NCBI RefSeq assembly: GCF_001043915.1
Contig: NZ_LABX01000029.1
Span: 1 to 50,059, forward strand
Reading direction: 5' to 3'
Length of the DNA stretch: 50,059 bases
DNA from: Methylobacterium aquaticum
GTDB lineage: Bacteria; Pseudomonadota; Alphaproteobacteria; Rhizobiales; Beijerinckiaceae
The position numbers and the translations under genes are program-made. Every line of letters starts with the position of its first letter. Positions within the stretch are counted from its first letter, which is position 1. This document shows positions 1 through 9,057 of the stretch, one piece after another. The notes below the pieces were generated by a model. It did not search any database. It was not told the DNA's origin and was given only the letters and a program-made list of their open reading frames with translations.

Positions 1-1526
1 ACCTCGCCGGTGCCGGCGGCGGCTTGCGCGACGTTGCGGACGATCTCCTGGGTCGCCGCGCCCTGCTCCTCCACCGCCACGGCAATCGAGGTCGCCACCG
101 TCGAGATCTCCTCGATGCGCGCGGTGATCTGGCCGATCGCGCCCGCCGCCTGACCGGTCGAAGCCTGGATCGTGGCGATCTGGCTGGTGATCTCCTCGGT
201 CGCCTTCGCGGTCTGGCCGGCCAGCTCCTTCACCTCCGCCGCCACCACGGCGAAGCCGCGGCCGGCGGCTCCCGCGCGGGCCGCCTCGATCGTGGCATTG
301 AGCGCCAAGAGGTTGGTCTGTGCGGCGATCGACGAGATCAGCCCGACCACGTCGCCGATGCGGGCGGTGGCCTCGGTGAGCGCCTGGACCTGGCGGGCGG
401 TCTGCCCGGCTTCCGCGACCGCGGACTTGGCGAGTTGCGCCGAGCCGTCGACCTGGCGGCCGATCTCCTGGACCGAGGCGCCGAGTTCCTCGGCCGCGAC
501 CGCGACGGTCTCGACGTTGGAGGACGCCTGCTCGGCGGCGGCCGCCACGGTGGTGGACTGGGACGCGGTCTGGGTGGCCGTCGCGGTCATGGCCTGGGCG
601 GTGCCGCGCAACTCGCCGGAGGCGGCGGCGACGCCCGCCACCACGCCGGTGATCGAGGCTTCGAAGCCCTGGATCAGCTCGTTGAGCGAAGCGGCGCGGC
701 GCATCCGGCGCATCTCCTCGGCCTCGCTCTCGCCGCGCAGGCGCTCGCGCTCGACGGCGTTGTCGCGGAAGACGAGGACGGCGCGGGCCATCGCCCCGAC
801 CTCGTCGCGCCGCCCGGCTTCCGGCACCGCGAGATCGGTGCGCCCCTCGGCGAGGGTCCCCATCGTGGCGCGCAGGCGCGCCATCGGCCGCACCACGGAG
901 CGGACGATCAGCAGCGAGACGCCGCCGAGGACCAGCATGATGACAAGGCCCGCCACGGCGAGGCGCTGGACCTGCTCGACGATCATCGCCCGCAGGTCGC
1001 TGACATACTCGCTGACGCCGACATAGACGTCCCACGGCGCGTAGTAGCGGAAGAGCCCGATCTTCGGCACCGGCGCCGCCTGGCCCTCCTGCGCCCAGAC
1101 GTAGCGGAACGTCGCCACGCCGTCGCGCTTGGCGCGGGGCATGACGTCGGCGACGAAGCGGAAGCCGGTGGGATCGGCCATGCCCATCAGGTTGCGGCCG
1201 ACCACCTTCGCGGAGGGATGGGCGATCACCGTGCCGGCGGCATCGTTGACGTAGACGTAGTTGTCGCGTCCATGCCGCATCGCTCCGATATCGGCGAGCG
1301 CCGCCTCGCGAGCCGCCGCCTCGGTCATCTCGCCCGTCGCCGCCTTCTGCCGGTAGCGCTCGACGATATTGGCTGCCGCCTCGGTCATGACCGACAGCCG
1401 ATCGATGCGCTGCGCCACCATCGCGTCGTACTGGTAGGTGAGCGCGATCCCACCGAGGGCGATCAGACTCAAGCCGGCGAGCGCGATCAGGAGCGCGAAC
1501 TTGCGGGGGAGGGTGAGCACGAACAT
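1..1526 (-). CDS. Methyl-accepting chemotaxis protein, C-terminus beyond the window
   Basis: Chemoreceptor that senses a ligand outside the inner membrane and controls the CheA kinase in the cytoplasm. The ATG at 1526-1524 opens a frame of 508 codons with no stop before the window edge. A first membrane helix covers about residues 10-31, a periplasmic single-Cache domain about 60-175 (DNYVYVND, then [17 protein letters not shown]), a second helix about 188-208, and then a HAMP domain. The cytoplasmic signalling domain includes the conserved hairpin tip ([20 protein letters not shown], then [11 protein letters not shown]). Only the end of the coiled coil is missing. The Cache type is common for small organic acids, but the ligand cannot be read from sequence. 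There are no che genes nearby, so this is an orphan receptor. No other reading frame on this stretch looks coding. Confidence 0.95.
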   Translation of the reverse strand, partial: MFVLTLPRKFALLIALAGLSLIALGGIALTYQYDAMVAQRIDRLSVMTEAAANIVERYRQKAATGEMTEAAAREAALADIGAMRHGRDNYVYVNDAAGTVIAHPSAKVVGRNLMGMADPTGFRFVADVMPRAKRDGVATFRYVWAQEGQAAPVPKIGLFRYYAPWDVYVGVSEYVSDLRAMIVEQVQRLAVAGLVIMLVLGGVSLLIVRSVVRPMARLRATMGTLAEGRTDLAVPEAGRRDEVGAMARAVLVFRDNAVERERLRGESEAEEMRRMRRAASLNELIQGFEASITGVVAGVAAASGELRGTAQAMTATATQTASQSTTVAAAAEQASSNVETVAVAAEELGASVQEIGRQVDGSAQLAKSAVAEAGQTARQVQALTEATARIGDVVGLISSIAAQTNLLALNATIEAARAGAAGRGFAVVAAEVKELAGQTAKATEEITSQIATIQASTGQAAGAIGQITARIEEISTVATSIAVAVEEQGAATQEIVRNVAQAAAGTGE

Positions 1527-1887
1527 CGAAAGGCCGCTCCGGTTCCGGGTCTCGCCGGACTGCCTGTCGAAATAGACGAAAAAGCGTGAACGAACGGTAT
1601 ATGTTATTCGATCGACAAAGCTTCTGGCGGATCAGGTTTTCGGCGCACCACTCAACAAATCATCACGGAAGAAGAAAGAAAAAGACGCGAAATTGTGGCG
1701 AGATCGAGCACGAAACAATCAAGGATCGGGGGCGAATTCGCCGACCGTGCCGCTGCGGCAGCGGACGCACGGCACTCGGAAGCATCACGAGCGGAAATCG
1801 TCGGCCGAGGACCATCGGTCGGCAGACGGATCGCCGTCGAGATCTGGCGCGAGAGGTCCTCGCGCGGCCGGTTGCCGATACCGGCGC
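1527..1887. other. Intergenic region upstream of the chemoreceptor, no gene seen
   Basis: This 361-bp stretch lies between the start of the chemoreceptor gene and the end of the TetR gene. About 1590-1730 is clearly poorer in GC than the flanks (for example GTATATGTTATTCGATCG near 1599), as expected for the chemoreceptor promoter, but I could not assign convincing -35/-10 or sigma-28 boxes. Open frames crossing it have no family resemblance or coding-like codon use. Confidence 0.5.
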
Positions 1888-2577
1888 CTATCCGATCCCG
1901 GCCCGTAGCCCCCCGCGCCGCCGCGGCGGCACCGCGACCTCATCGCGGGCGAGCGGCTGCGTCTCGTCCCGGGCGAGCGGCTGCGTCTCGCCCCGGGCGA
2001 GCGCCAGCACCATGCCGGTGAAGATCTGCTGCAATCCGTCCGTCGAGAGCCGGCCGCCCGGCTTGTACCAGGTGCAGATGCCCGACAGCATCGCCAGGAT
2101 GGCGAGCGTCGCCATCCGGGTATCGGCCAGGTGGAACTCGCCGGTGGCGCGGCCGTGGTCGAGGATGGCGCCGAGCTTGCGCTCGTAGTCGCGCCGCATC
2201 GCCACCACGGTGGCGAGGTTGTCCGACTCGAGGCTGCGCAGCTCCGAGTAGCAGATGAACACCTCCTGCGGCCGCTCGACGTGGTAGGCGACGTGGAATT
2301 CCGTGAACCGGGCCAGCCGCGCCTCGGCACTGCCTTCGGCCAAGAGCGCCGCGTCGAGGGCCGCATGCAGGTCGAGCATGTGGCCGCGGATGAGGTCGAA
2401 CAGGAATTCCTGCTTATTGCGAAAATAGTTGTAGAGCGAGCCCTGCTGGATGCCGACCTCGGCCGCGAGCTGGCGCAGGCTCATCGCGGCATAACCGTGG
2501 GTGGCGATGAGCTTAAGCCCCGCCCGCCGGATGGCCTCCTCGGTCCGCGGTCCCGACGAGCCTGCGATACGCGCCAT
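1888..2577 (-). CDS. TetR/AcrR-family transcriptional regulator
   Basis: One-component repressor of about 229 residues. The start was set at ATG 2577 (MARIAGSSGPRTEEAIRRAG), because residues from there match the usual TetR N-terminus; the frame is open further upstream (ATG 2601) but that part would lie in the divergent promoter. The helix-turn-helix is residues about 15-60 (ATHGYAAMSLRQLAAEVGIQ, then GSLYNYFRNKQEFL). The rest is the helical ligand-binding domain. It is divergent from the HAAT-type importer/acyl-CoA ligase operon starting at 2770, so it probably controls that operon in response to an acyl or acyl-CoA ligand; this is inferred from context. Oddity: near the C-terminus an eight-residue unit (ARDETQPL-like) is tandemly repeated, and the tail after it is proline/arginine-rich. 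Confidence 0.9.
   Translation of the reverse strand: MARIAGSSGPRTEEAIRRAGLKLIATHGYAAMSLRQLAAEVGIQQGSLYNYFRNKQEFLFDLIRGHMLDLHAALDAALLAEGSAEARLARFTEFHVAYHVERPQEVFICYSELRSLESDNLATVVAMRRDYERKLGAILDHGRATGEFHLADTRMATLAILAMLSGICTWYKPGGRLSTDGLQQIFTGMVLALARGETQPLARDETQPLARDEVAVPPRRRGGLRAGIG
1947..2003. repeat. 24-bp tandem repeat inside the TetR gene
   Basis: Two units of 24 bp (1947-1970 and 1971-1994) differ at one base and are followed by a 9-bp partial third copy (1995-2003). The period keeps the reading frame and encodes a repeated octapeptide in the regulator's C-terminal tail. Confidence 0.9.
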
Positions 2578-2769
2578 GTTGCCCCTGAACCCTGCCCTCA
2601 TGGGGCTCTCCGCCCCTCGACTTTCGTCGCGCCAGTGTAGCACTTGACGCTCGGAAAAAAACAGTCGAACGTATTTCCAAGGCGGATGACCCGGACGCAT
2701 ACCGGGCATCCGCCGCAGGCAGAGCGGCGCCGGACACGAGCGCGGCCGCCATCCCAGGGAGGGTCAGGC

Positions 2770-3579
2770 GTGGCGGAAACCCTTGCGGTTCGCCAGATCT
2801 CGTTGCGCTTCGGCGGCGTCAAGGCGCTGACGGATGTCAGCTTCGCGGTCGAGACGGGCGAGCTGTTCTCGATCATCGGTCCCAACGGCGCCGGCAAGAC
2901 CTCGATGATCAACTGCATCTCGGGCCGCTACCGGCCGTCCGAGGGCCAGATCCTGTTCGACGGCCGCGACATCACCAAGGCGACGCCGAATCAGCGCCCG
3001 AAGCTCGGCATCGGCCGGACCTTCCAGAACCTCGCACTGTTCCACCACATGAGCGTGCTCGACAACATCCTGGTCGGGCGCCACCATCTGATGCGCAACA
3101 ACTTCGTTACCGGCTCGCTCTACTGGCTGCCGGGGGTGCAGAGCGAAGAATTGGCGCATCGCCGCCGCGTCGAGGAGATCATCGACTTCCTCGACCTCCA
3201 GCCCTACCGGAAAGCGCCCGCCGGCACCCTCTCCTACGGCTTGCGCAAGCGGGTGGAGCTGGCCCGCGCCATGGCGTTGGAGCCGAAGCTGATCCTCCTC
3301 GACGAGCCGATGGCCGGCATGAACCTCGAGGAGAAGGAGGACATGGCCCGCTCCATCGTCGATCTCAACGAGGAGTTCGGCATGACCGTCGTGATGATCG
3401 AGCACGACATGGGCGTGGTCATGGACATCTCGCATCGGGTGATGGTGCTCGATTTCGGCCGCCGCATCGCACTCGGTCGGCCAGAGGCGGTGCTCGCCGA
3501 TCCCCACGTGCGAAAAGCCTATCTCGGCGAGGACGACGAGGAGCCGGTCGCTTCCGAACCGGCGAGGGCCGCGTCGTGA
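2770..3579 (+). CDS. livG: HAAT-type ABC transporter ATPase (LivG-like)
   Basis: ATP-binding subunit of a branched-chain-amino-acid-type importer, acting on the cytoplasmic face with the LivH/LivM-like permeases encoded downstream. The GTG at 2770 was chosen because a strong Shine-Dalgarno (CCAGGGAGGG) ends about 6 bases before it and the protein then starts in the usual way; the frame is open further upstream but would run into the divergent promoter. Walker A is GPNGAGKT at residues 37-44, the signature is LSYGLRKRVELARA, and Walker B is LILLDEP, followed by the switch histidine in MIEHDMG. Length is about 269 residues, normal for LivG. Its stop overlaps the GTG of the acyl-CoA ligase gene by 4 bp, so translation is coupled. 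Transported substrate unknown. Confidence 0.93.
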   Translation: MAETLAVRQISLRFGGVKALTDVSFAVETGELFSIIGPNGAGKTSMINCISGRYRPSEGQILFDGRDITKATPNQRPKLGIGRTFQNLALFHHMSVLDNILVGRHHLMRNNFVTGSLYWLPGVQSEELAHRRRVEEIIDFLDLQPYRKAPAGTLSYGLRKRVELARAMALEPKLILLDEPMAGMNLEEKEDMARSIVDLNEEFGMTVVMIEHDMGVVMDISHRVMVLDFGRRIALGRPEAVLADPHVRKAYLGEDDEEPVASEPARAAS

Positions 3580-5513
3580 CGACCGATTTCTCTGCCATCG
3601 CCCGCGAGGCCGACACCTTCCCGAAGCTCCTGCGCCGCAACGCCGCCGAGCACCCGCACGACGTGGCTTTGCGCGAGAAGATCTTCGGGCTGTGGCGCCC
3701 GACGACCTGGGGCGAGTACCATGCCCGCACCCGCGCCTTCGCGCTCGGGCTCTCGGATCTCGGGATCGACGGCGGCGACGTGGTCGGGCTCATCGGCGAC
3801 AACCGGCCCGACTGGGTGGCCGGCGAGATCGCCGCCCATGCTCTCGGCGCCCTGTCGCTCGGCCTCTACCGCGACGCGCTGGAGGACGAGGTCCAGTATC
3901 TCCTGGCCTTCGCCGGGGTGAAGGCGGTGATCGCCGAGGACGAGGAGCAGGTCGACAAGCTCCTCAACCTCGCCGACGGCGTGCCGTCCTTGCGCCACAT
4001 CGTCTATTGCGATCCCCGTGGGATGCGCAAATACGACGATCCGCGGCTGATCTCGGCCGAGGCCCTGGCCGCCAAGGGCGAGGCCCTGCACGCCGCCGAT
4101 CCCAGCCTCTACGACCGGATGGTCGATGCGACCGACGCGGAGGCGGTGGCGATCCTGTGCACCACCTCCGGCACCACGGCCCGACCGAAGCTGGCGATGC
4201 TGAGCGGCGGCCGGGTCCTGCGCCACTGCGCCCGCTACCTCGCCGCCGACCCGAAGGGGCCGGAGGACGACTACGTCTCGGTGCTGCCGCTGCCCTGGAT
4301 CATGGAGCAGGTCTATGCGCTCGGCCAGGCGCTGCTCTCTCGCATGAAGGTCAACTTCGTCGAGGATGCCGACACGCTCATGCACGATTTCCGGGAGATC
4401 GCCCCGACCTTCGTGCTGTTCGCCCCCCGGGTCTGGGAGGCGGTGGCCGCCGACGTGCGCGCCCGGATGATGGACGCCTCGCCCCTCAAGCGCGCCCTCT
4501 ACGAGCGCGGCATGAAGATGGGGCTCTCGGCCCTCGACAAGGGGACGCGCTCGACGGCCGCCGATATCCTGTTGTTCCGGGCCCTGCGCGACCGGCTCGG
4601 CTTCACGCGGCTGACCTCCGCGGCGACCGGCGGGGCGGCGCTCGGTCCCGACACGTTCCGGTTCTTCCGCGCCATGGGCGTTCCCTTGCGCCAGCTCTAC
4701 GGCCAGACCGAGACGCTCGGCGCCTATACCCTGCACCGGGGCGAGACGGTCGATTTCGACACGGTCGGCGTGCCCTTCGACGACAGCATCGAGATCCGGG
4801 TCCTCGACCCCGACCGCAACGGCATCGGCGAGGTGCTGGCGCGCCACGCCAACATGTTCCACGGCTATTACAAGGCCGATCCGAACGCCCCGAGCGACGT
4901 GCGCGACGGCTGGATGCACACCGGGGACGCCGGCTACGTCGACAAGAAGGGCGAGCTGGTCGTCATCGACCGGATCAAGGACCTCGCGGTCAACAGCCAT
5001 GGCGAGCGTTTTTCGCCGCAATACATCGAGAACAAGCTGAAGTTCTCGCCCTATGTGGCGGAGGCGGTGATCCTCGGCGCCGGGCGCGAGTACCTGGCCT
5101 CCCTGATCTGCATCCGCTACGCGGTGGTGGCGAAATGGGCCGAGAAGAACCGCATCGCCTTCACCACCTATTCCGACCTCGTCGCGAAGCCGGCGGTGAT
5201 CGACCTGATCCGCCGGGAAGTCGAGCGGGTCAATGCCGGGCTGACCGACGTGCAGCGCGTCGCCAAGTTCGTGCTCCTCTACAAGGAACTCGACGCCGAT
5301 GACGGCGAATTGACCCGCACCCGCAAGGTCCGCCGCGGCGTGATCAACGAGAAATACGGCGACTTGATCGACACGATCTATGCCGGCGCGCCGAGCTACC
5401 GGGTCGACACGGTGATCCGGTTCCAGGACGGCACCACCCAGCGCATCCGCACCACCCTGCCGGTGATCGACCTCACGGCGTCCCCCGCCACCCTCGCCGC
5501 CGCCGCCGAATAG
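3576..5513 (+). CDS. AMP-dependent acyl-CoA synthetase/ligase (FadD/FAA1-like)
   Basis: Member of the adenylate-forming ANL superfamily: activates a carboxylic acid with ATP and joins it to CoA. Its 645 residues match the long-chain acyl-CoA synthetase branch. The phosphate-binding A3 motif is TTSGTTARPK (196-205), with Ala where Gly is more usual; A5 is YGQTE (375-379), A7 is GWMHTGD (445-451), A8 is DRIKD (465-469) with a downstream GERFSP, and the C-terminal lysine region is LTRTRKVRRGVI. It starts with GTG at 3576, overlapping the ATPase gene by 4 bp. Its position inside a HAAT importer operon suggests the imported compound is itself a carboxylate (aromatic, alicyclic or fatty) activated on entry. 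That substrate is an inference; neighbouring beta-oxidation genes are absent. Confidence 0.92.
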   Translation: MTTDFSAIAREADTFPKLLRRNAAEHPHDVALREKIFGLWRPTTWGEYHARTRAFALGLSDLGIDGGDVVGLIGDNRPDWVAGEIAAHALGALSLGLYRDALEDEVQYLLAFAGVKAVIAEDEEQVDKLLNLADGVPSLRHIVYCDPRGMRKYDDPRLISAEALAAKGEALHAADPSLYDRMVDATDAEAVAILCTTSGTTARPKLAMLSGGRVLRHCARYLAADPKGPEDDYVSVLPLPWIMEQVYALGQALLSRMKVNFVEDADTLMHDFREIAPTFVLFAPRVWEAVAADVRARMMDASPLKRALYERGMKMGLSALDKGTRSTAADILLFRALRDRLGFTRLTSAATGGAALGPDTFRFFRAMGVPLRQLYGQTETLGAYTLHRGETVDFDTVGVPFDDSIEIRVLDPDRNGIGEVLARHANMFHGYYKADPNAPSDVRDGWMHTGDAGYVDKKGELVVIDRIKDLAVNSHGERFSPQYIENKLKFSPYVAEAVILGAGREYLASLICIRYAVVAKWAEKNRIAFTTYSDLVAKPAVIDLIRREVERVNAGLTDVQRVAKFVLLYKELDADDGELTRTRKVRRGVINEKYGDLIDTIYAGAPSYRVDTVIRFQDGTTQRIRTTLPVIDLTASPATLAAAAE

Positions 5514-5526
5514 GGGCCTTGAGGCC

Positions 5527-6420
5527 ATGAACACCCATCTGCTGCTCCAGCTCGTCGTCAACGGGCTGATCGTCGGCGCCCTCTACGGGGTAGTCGCGAT
5601 GAGCTTCGTCCTGATCTACAAGGCGAGCCAGGTCGTGAACTTCGCGCAGGGTGAGTTCCTGCTGATCGGCGCCTGGGTGTGCTGGTGGCTGCTCACCACC
5701 TACCAGCTGCCCTTCCTGGTCGGCATGGCGGTCACCTTCGCGTTCATGCTGGTCTTCGGCATCGCCTTGCAGGTGGTGGTGCTGAGACCCCTGATCGGCG
5801 AGCCGATCATCTCGGTCATCATGGTGACGATCGGCCTCTCGATCTTCTTCCAGGCCCTGTGCAAGTGGCTGTTCGGCGTCTTCGCCCAGCCCTTCCCGCC
5901 GATCTTCCAGACCCAGTCGGTGCAGATCCTCGGGCTCGAGATCCAGACCGTCTATCTCATGAGCCTCGGCATCTCGGTCGCCATGATGGCGGGCTTCGCC
6001 TGGTTCTTCCAGTATTCGAAGCATGGGCTGGCGATGCGGGCCACCGCCTTCAACCAGCAGGTCGCGCAGTCGCTCGGCATCTCGGTCCGCAACGTCTTCG
6101 CGATGGCCTGGGCGATCTCCGCCGTGGTGTCGTCGGTCGCCGGCATCGTGGTCGGCATCGTCAACGGCGTCTCGTCGGCCCTTTCGCTCTACGGCATCAA
6201 GGTGTTTCCGGCGGTGATCCTCGGCGGGCTCGACTCGGTCGTCGGCGCCGTCATCGGCGGCCTCGTCATCGGGGTGCTGGAGAACGTCGCGCAATATGTC
6301 GACGGCCAGTACCTGCATTGGGGCAACCTGTACGAGATCGTTCCCTTCTACGTCCTGGTGGTGATCCTGATGATCAAGCCCTACGGCCTGTTCGGCACCC
6401 GCGACATCGAGCGCGTCTGA
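5527..6420 (+). CDS. livH: HAAT-type ABC transporter permease (LivH-like)
   Basis: First inner-membrane subunit of the importer. It has 297 residues, the usual LivH length, with about eight hydrophobic segments beginning LLLQLVVNGLIVGALYGVVA. The conserved early motif YKASQVVNFAQGEFLLIGAW is typical of LivH. The start is ATG 5527, 13 bp after the ligase stop. Its stop codon overlaps the ATG of the next permease gene by one base (TGATG), so the two permeases are translationally coupled. Confidence 0.93.
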   Translation: MNTHLLLQLVVNGLIVGALYGVVAMSFVLIYKASQVVNFAQGEFLLIGAWVCWWLLTTYQLPFLVGMAVTFAFMLVFGIALQVVVLRPLIGEPIISVIMVTIGLSIFFQALCKWLFGVFAQPFPPIFQTQSVQILGLEIQTVYLMSLGISVAMMAGFAWFFQYSKHGLAMRATAFNQQVAQSLGISVRNVFAMAWAISAVVSSVAGIVVGIVNGVSSALSLYGIKVFPAVILGGLDSVVGAVIGGLVIGVLENVAQYVDGQYLHWGNLYEIVPFYVLVVILMIKPYGLFGTRDIERV

Positions 6421-7493
6421 TGGCGACCCAGAGCCTGATCCCCGCCGGCGACTACCGCACCACGTATGCCGCCGACACCACCATCTTCCCGACCGCCGGC
6501 AGCCGCTACGCGGTCTGGGCGGGACTGGCTTTGCTCTGCCTCGCCCCCCTCGTCCTCGACCGCTACTGGCTGAGCCTGCTGATCCAGATCGGCTATTTCG
6601 CGGTCGCGGCTCTGGGCCTCAACATCCTGGTCGGCTTCACCGGCCAGATCTCGATTGGGCACGCCGCCTTCTTCGGCTTCGGCGCCTTCGCGTCGGCCTG
6701 GCTGTCGAACAATTACGGCATCCCGGTCTTCTTCGCGATCCCGCTCGCCGGCGTGATGACGACGGCGGTGGGGCTCATCTTCGGCCTGCCGGCGGCCCGG
6801 CTCAAAGGTCTCTATCTCGCCATCGCGACGCTCGCCGCGCAGTACATCCTTCAGGATTTCTTTGCCCGGGCAAACTGGTTCACCGGCGGCGTCGCCGGCA
6901 CGGCGGCCGACGCCTTCTCGATCTTCGGCTTCGCGTTCGACACCGACCACCGCTACTTCTACGTCGTGCTGGCCTATCTGGTGCTGACCTTCGTCCTCGC
7001 CACCAACCTGATGCGCTCCCGCGACGGCCGGGCACTGGTGGCTTTGCGCGACCACTACCTCTCGGCGGAGATGATGGGGATCAACCTCACCCGCTACCGC
7101 ACCCTGTCCTTCGGCCTCTCGGCCTTCTTCGCCGGCATCGGCGGCGCTCTCTACGCGCATTACCTGCAATTCGTCTCGGTCGAGGGTTTCGGGATCCTGC
7201 TCTCGATCCAGTTCCTCGGCATGATCATCATCGGGGGCCTCGGCTCGATCATGGGCACGCTGATGGGCACCGCCTTCATGGTGCTGGTGCCGGAAGCCAT
7301 GGGCTGGATCACCGACGCGGTCCGCGGCTCCGCCCTCGACCGGGCGCTGTCGCTCAAGGACAACCTGTCCTTCCTGCGCGAGATGGCGATCGGCCTCGTG
7401 ATCGTGCTCTTCCTGATGTTCGAGCCCGACGGGCTCGCCCATCGCTGGCGCCAGATCAAGGCGTACTGGAAGCTCTACCCGTTCTCGCACTGA
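6420..7493 (+). CDS. livM: HAAT-type ABC transporter permease (LivM-like)
   Basis: Second inner-membrane subunit, 357 residues. The ATG at 6420 overlaps the livH stop. A 25-30 residue cytoplasmic N-terminus precedes the first membrane helix. The LivM hallmark LGLNILVGFTGQISIGHAAF is present near residues 65-85, and the domain ends in a short basic tail (RWRQIKAYWKLYPFSH). It pairs with LivH to form the translocation pore. Nothing about it looks broken or horizontally acquired. Confidence 0.93.
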   Translation: MATQSLIPAGDYRTTYAADTTIFPTAGSRYAVWAGLALLCLAPLVLDRYWLSLLIQIGYFAVAALGLNILVGFTGQISIGHAAFFGFGAFASAWLSNNYGIPVFFAIPLAGVMTTAVGLIFGLPAARLKGLYLAIATLAAQYILQDFFARANWFTGGVAGTAADAFSIFGFAFDTDHRYFYVVLAYLVLTFVLATNLMRSRDGRALVALRDHYLSAEMMGINLTRYRTLSFGLSAFFAGIGGALYAHYLQFVSVEGFGILLSIQFLGMIIIGGLGSIMGTLMGTAFMVLVPEAMGWITDAVRGSALDRALSLKDNLSFLREMAIGLVIVLFLMFEPDGLAHRWRQIKAYWKLYPFSH

Positions 7494-7545
7494 CACTCAT
7501 CGGAGACTGGGAAAGCCAGCCCACCCACCGGAGGAAACCAGACCC

Positions 7546-8841
7546 ATGCTTCGCCTGTCCCTTGGCCTGCCCTTTGGCCTGTCCCTCGCCTCGGCCGCCG
7601 CCCTCGCGCTCAGTGTGCCAGCCCTCGCCGCCGAGATCCCGATCGGCCACCTCGCCGACCAGAGCGGCGCCACCTCGGATGTCGGCGTGCCCTACGCTCA
7701 AGGGGTGGCCGATGCCCTCGCCTATGTGAACCGCAAGGGCGGCATCAAGGGCGAGACGATGAACGTCGAGACAGTCGATTACGGCTACCAGGTGCCCCGC
7801 GCCGTCGCCCTCTACAAGAAGTGGACCGGCGGGCGCGACAAGGTCGCGGCGATCCAGGGCTGGGGCACCGCCGACACCGAGGCGCTCTCGGCCTTCGTCA
7901 CCAAGGACGAGGTGCCGTACATCTCCGGGAGCTATGCCGCCCAGGTCAGCGATCCGACCGGCGCCAGCGGCAAGGCCAAGGCTGCGCCCTACAACTTCTT
8001 CTACGGGCCGTCCTACTCGGACGCACTGCGCGCCATGCTGATGTGGGCCGCCGACGACTGGAAGGCCAAGGGCAAGACCGGCAAGCCGAAATACGTCCAT
8101 ATGGGCGGCAACCACCCCTACCCGAACTCGCCCAAGGAAGCGGGCGAGGCGATGGCCAAGGACCTCGGTTTCGAGGTGCTGCCGGCGATCGTCTTCGCGC
8201 TGGCGCCCGGTGATTACACGGCGCAATGCCTCACCGCCAAGAATGCCGGGGCGAACTACGCCTATCTCGGCAATACCGGCGGCTCGAACATCTCGCTGCT
8301 CAAGTCCTGCAAGTCGGTCGGCACCGACATCCAGTTCATGGGCAATGTCTGGGGCATGGACGAGAACGCCGCCAAGGCGGCGGGCGATGCGGCGAACGGC
8401 GTCGTCTTCCCGGTCCGCACCGCCGCGGTGAGCGGCAGCACGGCGCCCGGCATGGCGATGGCGGCCGAGATCTCGAAGGTGTCGGACTCCGCCGGCACCG
8501 CGTACCGTCCGGTGCATTACTACGCCGGCATCTGCGCCGCCCTCTACATGACCGAGGCGCTCGCCTGGGCCAAGGACAATGGCGGCCTCGCCGGCCCCAA
8601 CGTCCGCAAGGGCTTCTACCAGAAGAAGGACTGGGTGCCGGCCGGGATGGAGGGCGTCTGCGTCCCCTCGACCTGGTCGCCCACCGACCATCGCGGGATG
8701 ATGGAGGTGCACCTCTACCGCGCCAAGGTCTCGGGCCCGACCGACGGGGCGCTGCCCGACCTGATCAAGGCCGGCACGATCAAGCTCGAACCGGTCAAGA
8801 CCGTGACGCTGCCGCGGAAGAGCGAGTGGCAGGGGTGGTGA
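7546..8841 (+). CDS. Periplasmic substrate-binding protein of the HAAT importer
   Basis: Captures the substrate in the periplasm and delivers it to the permeases. 431 residues, with a clear Sec signal peptide (MLRLSLGLPFGLSLASAAAL, cleavage expected after PALAA). The mature part begins EIPIGHLADQSGATSDVG, the type I periplasmic-binding fold of LivK-like proteins, and covers both lobes. The start ATG 7546 has a good ribosome site, GGAGGAAACC, 7-8 bases upstream. Substrate is unknown; co-occurrence with an acyl-CoA ligase argues for an organic acid rather than an amino acid. A 216-bp structured repeat block follows before the second ATPase gene. Confidence 0.92.
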   Translation: MLRLSLGLPFGLSLASAAALALSVPALAAEIPIGHLADQSGATSDVGVPYAQGVADALAYVNRKGGIKGETMNVETVDYGYQVPRAVALYKKWTGGRDKVAAIQGWGTADTEALSAFVTKDEVPYISGSYAAQVSDPTGASGKAKAAPYNFFYGPSYSDALRAMLMWAADDWKAKGKTGKPKYVHMGGNHPYPNSPKEAGEAMAKDLGFEVLPAIVFALAPGDYTAQCLTAKNAGANYAYLGNTGGSNISLLKSCKSVGTDIQFMGNVWGMDENAAKAAGDAANGVVFPVRTAAVSGSTAPGMAMAAEISKVSDSAGTAYRPVHYYAGICAALYMTEALAWAKDNGGLAGPNVRKGFYQKKDWVPAGMEGVCVPSTWSPTDHRGMMEVHLYRAKVSGPTDGALPDLIKAGTIKLEPVKTVTLPRKSEWQGW

Positions 8842-8868
8842 GGGCCGCCGCTCACGGGTGACCCGCAG

Positions 8869-9030
8869 CCCTCAACCCTCCCCCCTCTGCGGGGGAGGGT
8901 GCCCCACGGAGTGGGGCGGGAGAGGGGAACCACGCTTCCGGAAAGGTCGCGCCCTTGATGAGGGCGCCCTCTGGATCAGTGTCGCGCCGCCCCTCTCCCG
9001 GCCTGCTCCGCAGAGGGGGGAGGGTTCGAC
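8869..9030. repeat. Structured extragenic repeat between binding protein and second ATPase
   Basis: A perfect 19-bp inverted repeat (8874-8892 with 9008-9026, left arm AACCCTCCCCCCTCTGCGG) encloses a second 11-bp inverted repeat (8917-8927 with 8990-9000, CGGGAGAGGGG). Transcribed, it would fold into a long nested hairpin. It shares the 12-mer ACCACGCTTCCG with the block before urtB (15340-15351). No U-run follows, so it is not a standard terminator. Confidence 0.9.
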
Positions 9031-9057
9031 CTCGCATCTCACCCCTGGAGCCATCCG

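Noticed and set aside
24..1589. Long plus-strand open frame of more than 500 codons
   Set aside because: It runs opposite to the chemoreceptor. Its peptide is Arg/Gly/Leu-rich with no family match, as expected for antisense of a GC-rich gene; the minus strand has clear Cache and MCP motifs.
8869..9030. Intrinsic terminator after the liv-type binding protein
   Set aside because: The inverted repeat is strong, but no T-run follows and livF, which belongs to the same importer, lies just downstream; treated as a repeat element.
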